The position numbers were made by a program, and so were the translations under genes. Below the pieces are notes generated by a model. The model was given only the letters and a program-made list of their open reading frames with translations. It searched no databases and had not been told where the DNA came from. DNA of 29,878 bases from Stenocarpella maydis. Its lineage: Eukaryota; Ascomycota; Sordariomycetes; Diaporthales; Diaporthaceae. The stretch is taken from contig NQMI01000137.1 of NCBI GenBank assembly GCA_002270565.1, positions 91,021 through 120,898 on the forward strand, given 5' to 3'. Of this stretch, positions 19,216 to 28,700 are shown piece by piece. Numbering within the stretch: position 1 is the first letter of the stretch; each line of letters opens with the position of its first letter.

Positions 19216-21056
19216 ATGGAAGACATCGAGCGCGCACCCGACGACCCAATGGGCTCAACCCATGCCAAACCACCCTCTGAAAGGCCCATGGACCCGAGTC
19301 CAGGCGATATAGAAGCGCTTGGGAGGGAGAGACCGGCAGTCTTCAAGAATGCCTTTGTGGAGATTGGCTTCTGCACGTCTGTTCTGGCATCCAATCTGGT
19401 ATCTGTAAGCGTCTCACACCCCCCCCCCTTCTTCCCCGCCGGACCCCTGGCCTATAGAGGTTTGGCAATGTTTCGCAGGTTGCATCAGTGTAGCCCTCCC
19501 AGGACAGTGGGCCAATGGCATTCACTGACATGTGGTTTCGCCTGCTCTCTATCAATAGGAATTCCTCATCAGCGGCATGAACGTCCTCCTCCCGAGCCTC
19601 GCGCGGGAGCTGCACATACCGCCCGAGAGCCAGACGTGGCCGGCCAGCGTCTTCACCCTAGTGGCCGGCGCCTTCCTGCTGCCCTTCGGCCGGCTGTGCG
19701 ACATGTACGGCGCGAGCATCGTCTTCATGACAAGCATCGCCTGGCTAGCCGCCTGGACCCTGGTCGGGGGGTTCAGCCAGAACCTGACCATGCTCCTCGT
19801 CACGAGGGCCTTCCAGGGGCTGGGCTCCGCCGCCAACCTCCCGGCCGGCCTGGCGCTCCTGGGCAGCGTGTACCGCCCGGGGCCCCGCAAGAACTTCGTC
19901 TTCGGCCTGTACGGGGGCTGCGCGCCGTTCGGCTTCTTCACCGGGATCCTGATTGCCGGCCTCAGCGGCCAGGTCATCCACTGGGGGTGGTTCTTTTGGA
20001 TCGTCAGCATAGCGCTGGGGGCCACGGGCCTCGTGTCCTTCTTCTGCATCCCCCACGACACGCATGCTGTCCAGGGGTCCATGGACTGGTGGGGGTGTGC
20101 CAGCAGCATACCAGGCATCTTCCTGCTGGTCTACGCCATCACCGAAAGCTCGCATGCGAGAGGCGGCTGGGGCTCGCCACAGATTGTGGTGACGTTCGTC
20201 CTCGGCATCCTGTTTCTGATCAGCTTTGTCTATGTCGAGACCAGGCGAGCCAAGAACCCACTCCTGCCTGCGAGCCTATTTGCCCCAAAGCACATGGTCG
20301 TTCTCTTTGTGTATTTGTTCCTGGTCTATGGGTGCTTTGGAATATATCTCTTCTACGCCAGCTTTTAGTAAGTCCAAACCCCCCCCCCTTATGTTAAACA
20401 ACATTTATACCCCCTCCCCTTTACGTGAAACAGCACTTATTAACCTATGGGGTAGTATCGAGGTAGTGCTTGGCGTCGCTCCCTTCCTCGCTGCGCTCTG
20501 GTTTGCCCCCTTGGCCGCAGGAGGCGTCATCATCGCTCTGGTGGGAGGCATGACGCTACATCGCCTCTCCGGGACTCTGTTGTTACTTCTTTCGGCCTGT
20601 GGATTCCTAGTCTGCGTGCTGCTCTTCGCGGTCATGCCCGAGCAGCCAGGCTATTGGCCGTGGGTGTTCCCCGCCATGGTGTGCTCCACGCTTGGAATCG
20701 ACATCACGTATAATGTCAGCAGCATCTTCATCACAACAAATGTTGCCAAGAATGAGCAGGGGCTTGCCGGTGCGTGTGTCAATGGCCTCGTGTTCTTGGG
20801 CAATGCTTTCTTCCTCGGATGGGCAGATCTAGCTGTGGCCAAGACTGCGCACTTAGGGGTCAGAGGCAGCTACAAGACTGCATTCTTTCTTGGGACTGGA
20901 TGTGCTGGCGTGGCTATTATCCTGGTCGTGTTGGGCATCAGGGTGAAGAAGGCTAAGAGCGACCTGACTGTGGAGGAGAAGAGAGGCCTAAGTGACTCCC
21001 CCTTCGTCGGCGAGTCCGCCTCAGAGACTGACGGTCGGGTAGAGGAAACAAAATGA
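19216..21056 (+). CDS. MFS transporter (DHA2/ATR1-like)
   Basis: Three exons (19216-19404, 19559-20367, 20456-21056) encode 532 residues. Intron 1 (154 nt, GTAAGC..AATAG) joins ASNLVS to EFLISGMNVLLPSLAREL. Intron 2 (88 nt, GTAAGT..GGTAG) joins YASF-Y-IEVVLGVAP, avoiding an in-frame stop at the donor. After a hydrophilic N-terminus of about 45 residues there are about 12-14 hydrophobic segments. The loop 2-3 signature GRLCDMYGAS, the RAFQGLGSAANLPAGLALLG block and YGGCAPFGFFTGILIAG are typical of proton-coupled drug:H+ antiporters of the DHA2 type related to aminotriazole resistance Atr1. The C-terminal tail is charged. The substrate is unknown; export of a toxic compound or metabolite is likely. 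It is convergent with a Zn2Cys6 regulator, 100 bp between stops. Both introns contain a run of ten C. Confidence 0.93.
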
Positions 21057-21155
21057 GACAAGACGTCCAAGTAGTTTAATAATCTTAATCCAAACTTTCC
21101 ATGTCACAAAAGCGACGGGGTAGTGACGCGATTGAGGGCTTGAGCGATAAAGCCA

Positions 21156-22842
21156 TCATATCAGCATCAGCTTCTCATCCATATCATAGACTTCTTCGAG
21201 CCATGATGTCTTATCATACGTCGGTAGTGGACGTGCCCACAGTCGCTGGAGAACTGATAGCCCCCTTTTGATGTTCCACATGTAGATCATACCGTGAAGC
21301 TGCTCCAGTGCACTCGCGATCCACAACCGTTGGTCCGCAAGACGCGCTTCTGCCCCGGCAACAAAGGCGGGCCAGAGGATACCCTTGAAGTGGGAGTCGC
21401 TCGGTGAAATTTGTTTGAGATGGTGCAAAACGAGATCGACCATGTCTCCCACTAATGGTGGGTTTTCACAGTGTGGCCTGAGAGCGTGTGAAGCATAAAT
21501 CCCAATGGCACCTTTGTATGCCGAGGCCATGTGAAGACGCTGCTCATGCGTGTCTTTGTAGGGGAAATCGAGGGCCCAGTCCGAGCAAGAGAAGTTCTCG
21601 AGCCGGGTGAGAATTGATTCGATGTCCTTCTGGCTCGGCTGCTGGACGTGGAAATGCAGCCCATTCAAAGCGTGCAGAACGCCGATGAGCTCGGCCGGGC
21701 ATCCAACCCAGCTCCAGCTCTGTATGCTCTGAAGGACGGCGTCCAATTCGAAATTTGGAAGCTCCTGAGCAGGGTCTATCTTGATCCTGCTCAGCGTTGA
21801 GCCGAATATGGATATTCTGGCGCTTTGTTAGCTATAAAGGATGCACTGGCACTGCTTCAAGCCCTGGTCGGCGAGGAGAGAGAGAAGATTTAGGTTGCAC
21901 GTACATGGCATAAACCTGGTGGAAGAATCCGTGGAATACAGACCCCACTGTCGACGTTGACGTATCCCTATTTTCCCGCAGACGCATGAGATGTTTCATG
22001 CCAGCGAGATGATGATGCCATGAGGGAGCATCAGTGACCAATGGATCCAGCCACGTGAAAAGAAACGACGACGCTACTATCGCATCCGAGTAATCTTTGC
22101 TAGATAGTGCTGCTCGAAGGCTGCATGTGGCTCTACTATACGCGTGCGCCATGGCAGTAGTAGGGTCGGTAGAGCTTGGTTGGGCCACCGCCTTGATCAG
22201 TGAGCTTCCCAGGTTGTGTGTGGCACCCGGGAGGGAGGTGACCCCCGCACGTGCCTGGTGATAGACAGAGATTGCGACGATGATGTCCTGCACCACGGTA
22301 TTATGGGGCACTAACAATAATATTTGTTTGAAAGGGTTGCCGAAGTCATCACCATATATTGTGCACTCGCTGCAGCACTCTCGCAAGTCTAGAGGCACGA
22401 ACTGCATTAGTTTCCCGAGGTCCTCATCACAACAACCAATCTAACTATTTCTCGAGGCGGACTCACAATATTCGACGTTTCTTCTGGTGCCAGCCTTCAA
22501 ATCCTGGAAAACCGGATCTGTGGGATTCGCCAAAACAACCGCGGTACGGCTGGGAATATGAGAGCCAGCATCAATGCTCTGAGAGGAATTTGTCGTCGTC
22601 GAGTTCACACATGACCCTTTGAGCCTCTGGGCGTTGGTCTTCCTCGGGAGACAAGCCACTCCGGTCCAAACAATAGGTCTGGAGCCATATCCCAAACACT
22701 CGCGCCCATGTCTCCTACATTTGAAACAGGTCGGAAGGCTGAGATCGCACTTGACGCGTCGCCGCACACAAGTCCAGCACGGTTTGGATGCAGATGAGAT
22801 CGGAGCAAACTCGCCAGAGGGGGTTATCGCCGCATGTGTCAT
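21156..22842 (-). CDS. Zn2Cys6 fungal transcription factor
   Basis: Three exons, complement(21156-21816, 21905-22388, 22467-22842), 506 residues. The start ATG 22842 sits 21 residues before the DNA-binding cluster, with cysteines at 22, 25, 32, 39, 42 and 49 (CX2CX6CX6CX2CX6C, basic run VRRRVK). Intron 1 (78 nt, GTGAGT..CTAG) is needed to skip an in-frame TAG and yields VEYYLRECCSEC. Intron 2 (88 nt, GTACGT..CCAG with CTAAC branch) yields QVYAIISIFGS. The remainder is a helical regulatory domain (NPFKQILLLVPHN, ASSFLFTWLDPL, HHLAGMKHLMRL) as in the Fungal_trans_2-like family, with a conserved-looking C-terminus WLEEVYDMDEKLMLI. It probably binds CGG-type sites and may control the adjacent transporter; that link is an inference from position. 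Confidence 0.92.
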
Positions 22843-24288
22843 GATTACCACGAGAGTTGGAATGCAAGTGCGCCGTGCGAACAGAACAGCAGAGTGGCAA
22901 TGATGAAGATAGAGCACGGGACAGATTGACCCAAGTTCCACTCATCTCAAAGTTCAGATGCCCATCAAACGTTTAAATGCGTTACACTATATGTAGGTCT
23001 GCATGGGGGGCCCGAGCTTTCTTAGTAATCTGCTGTGGGTGGCTGTGGTGGCTACCGTAGCGGGACTAGCGGGGAGCCGGCATGGTATGTCAGGCTGGAT
23101 ATGCCATATTTACATAATATGCCATGAAATGAGGGACATGCTATGTTAGCTGGATATAGTATGTCTGACTTAATATAGCACGTTAGGCGTACCATGGTAT
23201 ATTAGTCTAAGGGAGGCTTCTAAATAGCTAGAAATTTTAGCACTGTTTTAAAAAAGGAAAATTTAAGATAAAATCCTACCTAAGTTTAACCCTAATACAT
23301 ATCTGACTCTAGCTACTTAATTTATTAACTATATTATAATAATTCTTAAAATTTATAATAAAAGAAACTTAAATTATTTAAAAGAATTATTAATTTAAAG
23401 CTATAATTATTTAAAGAATAATATAAAAGAAGTAATAAAGTTATAATCTTATATTATACTTAAAATAAAGGCTGCTAAGCTATTTAAGTAAGTAATATAT
23501 AAAGATTAATTTATTAATTCAATAAGTTTATTAGTATATAGCCTTAACTTATATTACATAAATATAAATATAAATATAATTAAGCCTTATTAGCCTGATT
23601 AGCCTTATTAAGCTTAAAATTAAGCTAGAAGACCTTAATCCTAGCTATTATTATACTATATCCTGCATAATATATTATATTAGCCCTGATATTCTATATT
23701 ATAATCTATGTATTCCCGCTATAATACTTATGCAGACAATCCATCCAGACATTAAATTAATGACCCGTGGTTGCTAAAGCGGTTTGAATGCAACCTTATT
23801 ATGATTCCAAGCGTGGCATATTAAACAGAGCAACTTGACTGATTTCTAGCACTATAGCTATTGTATGACAAGTGCTTGTTTATATACACAATGAGCGTAA
23901 GAATAGTAGGCCCAGCAAGCCCTAATGTCATAATATACCCCCTAAACGCTCTAAGCATCTAAATCAAGCATTGTAAGCTTGCCATTATAGTATTTTAGTA
24001 TTACAGGAAATAATAAATAACTAAATAGCATTAATCATGCTCCTAATAAACGGGATCAGATGCACGATGTGACCCGATATTCTATTTAAAAGCTGAGGTG
24101 TGGAGTCATCTGTGCACGAAGACCACTGTATAGGCCTCAAAGTTCTGTTGGCATGCTGGCATGCAATTACCCAGAGGCACGGGTGGCACAGCAAACCTTG
24201 TAAACTTTACCTCTCAAACCGTAACGATCCGTCTACCATTCTCTCATCAATCCCATCACGGAGATCTCAATTTTTCAACTCAAAAGTG
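22843..24288. other. Intergenic with A/T-rich core
   Basis: This holds the promoter of the Zn2Cys6 gene at its left side, then the extremely A/T-rich tract listed separately, then about 500 bp of moderate composition before the cyclotransferase-like relic. No open frame of note was seen. Confidence 0.6.
23195..23760. repeat. Extremely A/T-rich, probably RIP-mutated repeat remnant
   Basis: Composition shifts abruptly from about even to mostly A and T, with TpA (TTATTAA, TATAAT, TATTATA) dominating. Simple strings such as ATAAATATAAATATAAATAT and repeated TTAGCCT units (23580-23620) are present. No protein homology survives on either strand by eye. The shape is that of a short RIP-mutated transposon remnant. 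Confidence 0.55.
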
Positions 24289-24952
24289 ATGCCCAGCATG
24301 CCTACGAATGATTCCATACCACCACCAGCTCACAAAACGTCACCACCGACACCACCTCCCGCACCAGCCCCTCGGCCTCCTCTACCTCGGAAATCTATCG
24401 ATGCCAAGAGCAGCAAACCAGCAGTCGAAACACCGTCTGTGTATCTTGACAGCCTTGCATCGATGCCAGCAGATTATCTGACACGCCCCGTAGAGAAACC
24501 GATCCTGAAGCAACCTTATAAAACAGTCTACTACTTCTTTTACGGCACCCTCACTCAACCAGAGATCTTGTCGCATGTCCTCGATCTTAAACAACCACCC
24601 ATTCTGCGGCCTGCGAAACTTATCGGCTATGCACTCACAAACTGGGGCCAGTACCATGCCCTCATAGATGGCAAACTCGGTGAAGAAGTAACAGGATACG
24701 CGTACTTCGTGGGGTCGATTGATGACGAGCTGAAGCTTGCCCGATGAGACAAATGCTTACGAGCCGGTCCAATGCCGGATTTGATTCACAGACGGTCAAA
24801 GCCCAGCACAAGTGCGTGGCATGACGTTCAAATACGCCGGGGATGACGAGGCCTTGAAGGCCGGAAAATTTGATCGGAAATTATGGGAGCTGCAGATGGG
24901 CACGAGGCTACCTGAGAAGTGGAGTGCCACAGATGTACCTTCGAAGAAGTGA
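24289..24952 (+). pseudogene. Broken gamma-glutamylcyclotransferase-like (AIG2-like) gene
   Basis: From ATG 24289 the frame encodes a Pro-rich N-terminus (PPTPPPAPAPRPPLPRK), then YYFFYGTLTQPEILSHVL (the YGTL motif of the GGCT/AIG2 fold), LRPAKLIGYAL, YHALIDG and EEVTGYAYFV. It stops at 24745-24747 after LKLAR. Two bases short of frame, the homology resumes at once: ETNAYEPVQCRI (with the family's conserved Glu region), an in-frame TGA at about 24783, then FTDGQSPAQVRGMTFKYAGD and FDRKLWELQMGTRLP, ending at 24952. So a frameshift and a nonsense codon both interrupt a gene of otherwise full length (about 220 codons). No intron explains either break because coding similarity is continuous. The active site region may still be read, but a full product cannot be made. 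Confidence 0.8.
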
Positions 24953-25599
24953 CATATAGTGACACAGTGACCTAGGTAGATATAAATTCGGTTGACTGTG
25001 CCCTGATTACAATCTCTGTATGGCGCAAGCTTCGCTCGGGTGTCCGCTCCGCGGTCACCGTATCTACCCAAAGGTACAACTCACCCTTCTATGCCCAAGT
25101 GGTTTCGTTCTTAATTCGTATACGGGCTCTTTTAAAGCCGTACGCTGTCCCTTCATACAGTAGTAAACGCTCAAAGACCCAACTTTAGATAGGTATACAT
25201 TGCCGATAACAGTAGATCTGTGAATACGATCGTCCTTCTATGCCTAAGTAGGCCCACTAGAGGGCAGCCTCCTACCTAAGCATGTAGCAGTCTCTAATAC
25301 GATAGCATCCCATAAAACAGCCTCCCATAAAATAAACTCCTCTGGGATAATAGAGGCAAGCTATAGGGGCTCCTGGCATGTTATGATTTTTGAAACTGTA
25401 ACCACGTTATAGTTAAAATTGATATAATACCGCTACTTTTATTTTGTTTAAATGGAAAACTACTTAAGTTATATCTCACGCACGATCCTCTCTGTACCCC
25501 ATAGAAGTATGTATTTTATTATTATGCTTCAGATATGTAAGATATATAAATAAGGTTATTAATAAGGCAGTTACTATATATATGGTGTTCCCCTTTTGA
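24953..25599. other. Intergenic, A/T-rich, with a diverged direct repeat
   Basis: No gene is supported. It contains CCTTCTATGCCCAAGTGG at 25085-25102 and CCTTCTATGCCTAAGTAG at 25234-25251, a direct repeat differing at two positions. A/T content rises after about 25380. Confidence 0.55.
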
Positions 25600-25990
25600 G
25601 CACCTTAGGGGATCGCGGGAAACTTGAATTTAACCCCGGTGTATTAGCATATTCCCAGTTGGTATTAGAAATTTAGGTATCTAGTGCCTGCCAGCTGTGG
25701 CTGGCTAAAGTCAGGAAAAGGAAATTTCCATACTAATAAAGGGTAGGTATAAACTAGTAACTAAAGGATTAAAACAAGTTGAAATGGTAGAATCTAATTA
25801 CTTACTGAAAGTATACGTATTGGATACTTTCACTAGTGAAACTATCCTTTATCATTCTATTATTGAAGCAGGGAGAGACCTTGGTTGCGCTATAGTATCC
25901 GTATGAAGAGCTTTACAAAATTATAACAAAGGAGTTAATAAACTTCTAAAAATCGATATACGGTAAAACGTTGTAATGAGAAAAGCTAAA
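25600..25990 (+). pseudogene. Mitochondrial intron homing-endonuclease tail (probable NUMT)
   Basis: From 25709 a plus-strand frame runs 86 codons if TGA at 25904-25906 is read as Trp, as in fungal mitochondria. It contains VYVLDTFTSETILYHSIIEA, GRDLGCAIVSV, RALQNYNKGVNKLL and, after a one-base shift at an A run (about 25947-25953), KNRYTVKR. This matches the NUMOD1-type DNA-binding tail ('V.D..T.E...Y.SI.EA.R.LG......+.RAL.......L.KNRY') of homing endonucleases in fungal mitochondrial introns. Upstream, GCGGGAAACT at 25615-25624 resembles the group I intron core. The family and organelle origin follow from that motif; nuclear insertion is inferred from the flanking nuclear genes. An alternative is a chimeric assembly join. 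The rest of the endonuclease is not readable. Confidence 0.5.
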
Positions 25991-26047
25991 CTTATACACT
26001 GGCTATTTTAACTTATATTGTCTTTATTTTTGTTAATGGAAAGCTTT

Positions 26048-26097
26048 GACTCCGGTGGGAGAAATGTATGTTACACTAGCGGTACTGGTCCGGAGTC
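26048..26097. repeat. 8-bp inverted repeat (hairpin)
   Basis: GACTCCGG at 26048-26055 pairs perfectly with CCGGAGTC at 26090-26097 across a 34-base loop. It lies just downstream of the homing-endonuclease remnant in otherwise A/T-rich DNA and could be part of a folded intron RNA or a palindromic spacer. No function is assigned. Confidence 0.6.
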
Positions 26098-26100
26098 CAG

Positions 26101-26503
26101 TCTAAAGTAGAAAGTGGCAAATAATTAGTGTGTAATATTGAATAGGTGGGGTTCTACTACAGTGGGTAAGTAGTAGTCACACCTCCGGTTACTTCCTTCT
26201 ACGCAGGACTGGAGGACACCACAAGGTAAGATAGTCCTAGCATGCATAAGGGCGCCCAGCTCGCCATTGCAGCGCTGCCCCCTAAGCCAGAGGCTACAGT
26301 ATGTACGACTACCTGATTAATGTTCGGCAGGTAGGAAAGATACGGCGAGACATGCCAACCAGGTACCTCTGTAGACCTACGGGGCTGTCAGTACGGCGTG
26401 GCTGACATGGCCAACCACAAAAGTGGCAGCGCGGACCGTGTCACAGGTATTACATTTGGAAAGGAAACAGTCATCCCACGCGTTGGAACGAAATTCCTCG
26501 ATC
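26101..26503. other. Intergenic upstream of the AA13 relic
   Basis: About 400 bp with no recognised feature beyond being open in one plus-strand frame from 26398 that runs into the relic. It would have been the promoter of the polysaccharide monooxygenase gene. Confidence 0.5.
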
Positions 26504-27133
26504 ATGAAGTCAACAACTGCATTGGCTTTGGCCAGTCTCGTCAAGTCCGCCTTGGGACATGGATATTTGACAGTTCCTTCCAGCCGGGCCAGACTGTCGA
26601 CGTCGAGTGGTGCGTCGACCACAACGGCGACCACGGAGGCATGTTCAGCTACAGGATATGCCAGGATCAAGAACTAGTCGACCAGTCTACCACCCCGGGA
26701 TACCTTTGGGGTCCTGCTTCAACACCATCGCCGGCGGCTACAAGGTGACAAAGAAGAGCAGGATCCCCGAGTACGTCTCGAACCACACGCTGCTATCGTT
26801 CCGGTAGGACTCGTTCCAGGCAGCCCAGGTCTGCCTCACCTGCGCCGACATGGCTACCACCGACAGGCCAAACCATCAAAATGGTGTGGTCGATCCCGGC
26901 GCTCGGAAACTGGGACGTCTCGGCGGCGCCGGCTGCTCTCCGCCGCGCAGCACACGAGCTCGAATAACCTGTGGACTCGGGCGGTGACGCTGGCAGCGGG
27001 GCAGGCATTTGAGTACAAGTTCGTCAACGTGGCGCCAAGTGGGACTGCGACGTGGGAGAGCAACCCCAATAGGTCGTACACCGTGCCGCGCAGCTGTGCC
27101 ACCGCCGTTTCCGTTGATGCCAGGTGGAAGTGA
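26504..27133 (+). pseudogene. Collapsed AA13 starch monooxygenase with CBM20
   Basis: ATG 26504 starts a signal peptide ([18 protein letters not shown]) directly followed by [10 protein letters not shown], so the copper-binding His would be residue 1 of the mature protein, as in AA13 lytic polysaccharide monooxygenases. The frame then jumps to [19 protein letters not shown] and [10 protein letters not shown]...TPGYL, jumps again to [16 protein letters not shown] and HTLLSFR, where TAG replaces the expected Trp, then DSFQAAQVCLTCADMA. A further jump leads to GQTIKMVWSIPALGNWDVS, a frameshift, then LWTRAVTLAAGQAFEYKFVN and ATWESNPNRSYTVP, a full CBM20 starch-binding C-terminus ending at 27133. 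Known AA13-CBM20 proteins are about 380-400 residues; here about half is missing in three internal deletions. It once oxidised starch outside the cell and is now non-functional. Confidence 0.85.
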
Positions 27134-27467
27134 ACGGCTGGGGATATATGAATTATTGCATGTCCATTCTTGTTTCCACGTTTCTTGTGCTGCTATGATC
27201 ACATGTTTCAGGTGAATGGAGGATCAAGGTTCGATAATGCCATGCAAATAAGGAACATTGAACAAGACGCAACCTCCGGATCAAATCGCAGCCTTTCGGG
27301 ATGTCGCTCAGGTACACTGGATGGGACTGGCTCATGTTCTGGTGCTTATATACCAGGAATTAACTAAGTGCCATTGAGAGTGTCATTTACGTCTGAGGTA
27401 CATTGATATGCCTGCCAATATGTGCGGTATTATGCGGTTCAACCACGGTCTTTCCATCATCAAGAGT
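27134..27467. other. Intergenic, nothing recognised
   Basis: 334 bp between the convergent AA13 relic and the DUF218-like gene. No coding or repeat feature was seen. Confidence 0.6.
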
Positions 27468-28160
27468 CTAAGGAAGGTGCCCATTGAATCCAGCCGCAAT
27501 CAGCCTTTGGCCAGCCTCCCAAATATTGTCTGGAATGGTCTGCTCTATTTGGTATCCCTTGGCAGGATAATCTCGAATCCTGATCAGATCCCCAACCATG
27601 ATGTTGATGACCAGGTCCCGCGGGTTACCTTGGTCAGGGTAATCTGCAAATTCTAGCTGAGGCGAAGTAACACTGAATCCCACCTCATCGTCATCACCTC
27701 CGCCAGTCTGGTCAATGCCAGGCCACTGCTTCATGAACGTAGCGTAGGTCCTCCTCTCCATATATGGTTTCTGGACCAGGATGAAAGATCGAATTCTGCC
27801 CTCGCCTCTGAGCAGCCCCCTCTGATGCAGGACCTGGTGGGTGAAGCGTACATTCTCCCCCGTGTTCGTCGACAGTGGCTCGATGATGATGGCTTCCTCT
27901 GGCACGCCTCTGGCCCGCGCGATGTCGGCAAAGACCTCGGCCTCGGGCTTGCTGAAGCGGCCTGCGGTCAGCTTTCCGGATCCTCCAGAGAATATGAGGT
28001 AGCGCCCGTGGCCGTCGAGGTGGAGCTGTGCCGCTCTGTGGGCGACGCGGAGGTCCAGGCTGCAGAGGCAGAAGACGGCGTCTGCGCTGACGGGCAGTGG
28101 CATGCGCGTGCGGTGGTAGTTGTAGACGAGTTGTGCGTCCTGCAGAATCTGCTCTTCCAT
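27468..28160 (-). CDS. DUF218 / YdcF-like protein
   Basis: 230 residues from ATG 28160, single exon. The order VFCLCSLDLRVAHRAAQL, YLIFSGGSGK, FSKPEAEVFADIARARGVPE, AIIIEPLSTNTGENVRFTHQ and SFILVQKPYMERRTY matches the DUF218 (ElyC/SanA/YdcF) fold: a Rossmann-like domain with SGG, E(A)..., a 'S.NT.EN' motif and a 'V...H/KPY...R' motif. In bacteria members are linked to envelope polysaccharide metabolism or bind AdoMet; the role in fungi is unknown. There is no signal peptide or membrane span, so it is probably cytosolic. The frame is open for about 12 further codons upstream without a Met (..PGFTELDQAT), so an upstream exon is possible. No lesion was seen. Confidence 0.88.
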   Translation of the reverse strand: MEEQILQDAQLVYNYHRTRMPLPVSADAVFCLCSLDLRVAHRAAQLHLDGHGRYLIFSGGSGKLTAGRFSKPEAEVFADIARARGVPEEAIIIEPLSTNTGENVRFTHQVLHQRGLLRGEGRIRSFILVQKPYMERRTYATFMKQWPGIDQTGGGDDDEVGFSVTSPQLEFADYPDQGNPRDLVINIMVGDLIRIRDYPAKGYQIEQTIPDNIWEAGQRLIAAGFNGHLP

Positions 28161-28700
28161 CGTGGCCTGGTCCAGCTCTGTGAATCCTGGCGAACAGTTA
28201 CTTCAATGCTTTGATTGGAACAACTCATCAAACCTTAATAAAGACCTAGTAAAAGTCCCACTGACAGTATTTAGTCGGGAGGGGGGGATTCGAGCCCTAA
28301 CCCTTTGACGAAGCGAACTCGCCTTCTTATTCAGATGACTTTTCCCGATGCCCAAGCCATATGCTTGACTTTCTTGTTTCCTTACTAATATAAGATTGGT
28401 AATAAAAAGGACAGGCTGTGTTCTAACTTCTTCACTGGAAATGCTGTTAAAATTCAAGCAAGAACCTACCCATGCAGACTGGATACACCGAAGCTTTATG
28501 CACTGGGTTTCTCTGACAGCACAACCGACCTACCTACATATGTACCTACCGACCTAGGTAGGTAGGTAAGGGGTATCTGAACGAAACGACGTTCCACGAC
28601 GCGATTCTGCTTGTACCTAGGTAGATATATATGTGGTGGAACCATCGTAACCTGCTCCGCCGCAAATTCTCCCTGATTGCTGCATGTCAGCCTGAGGTAG
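28161..28700. other. Intergenic with tRNA-like and CCTAGGTA motifs
   Basis: No gene is supported. A tRNA-sized segment with complementary ends lies at 28274-28348 on the minus strand. At 28529-28566, CCTACCTAC and GTAGGTAGG form an inverted repeat around ACCTAGGT. ACCTAGGTAGATATA recurs at 28615-28629 and at 24970-24984. Confidence 0.5.
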
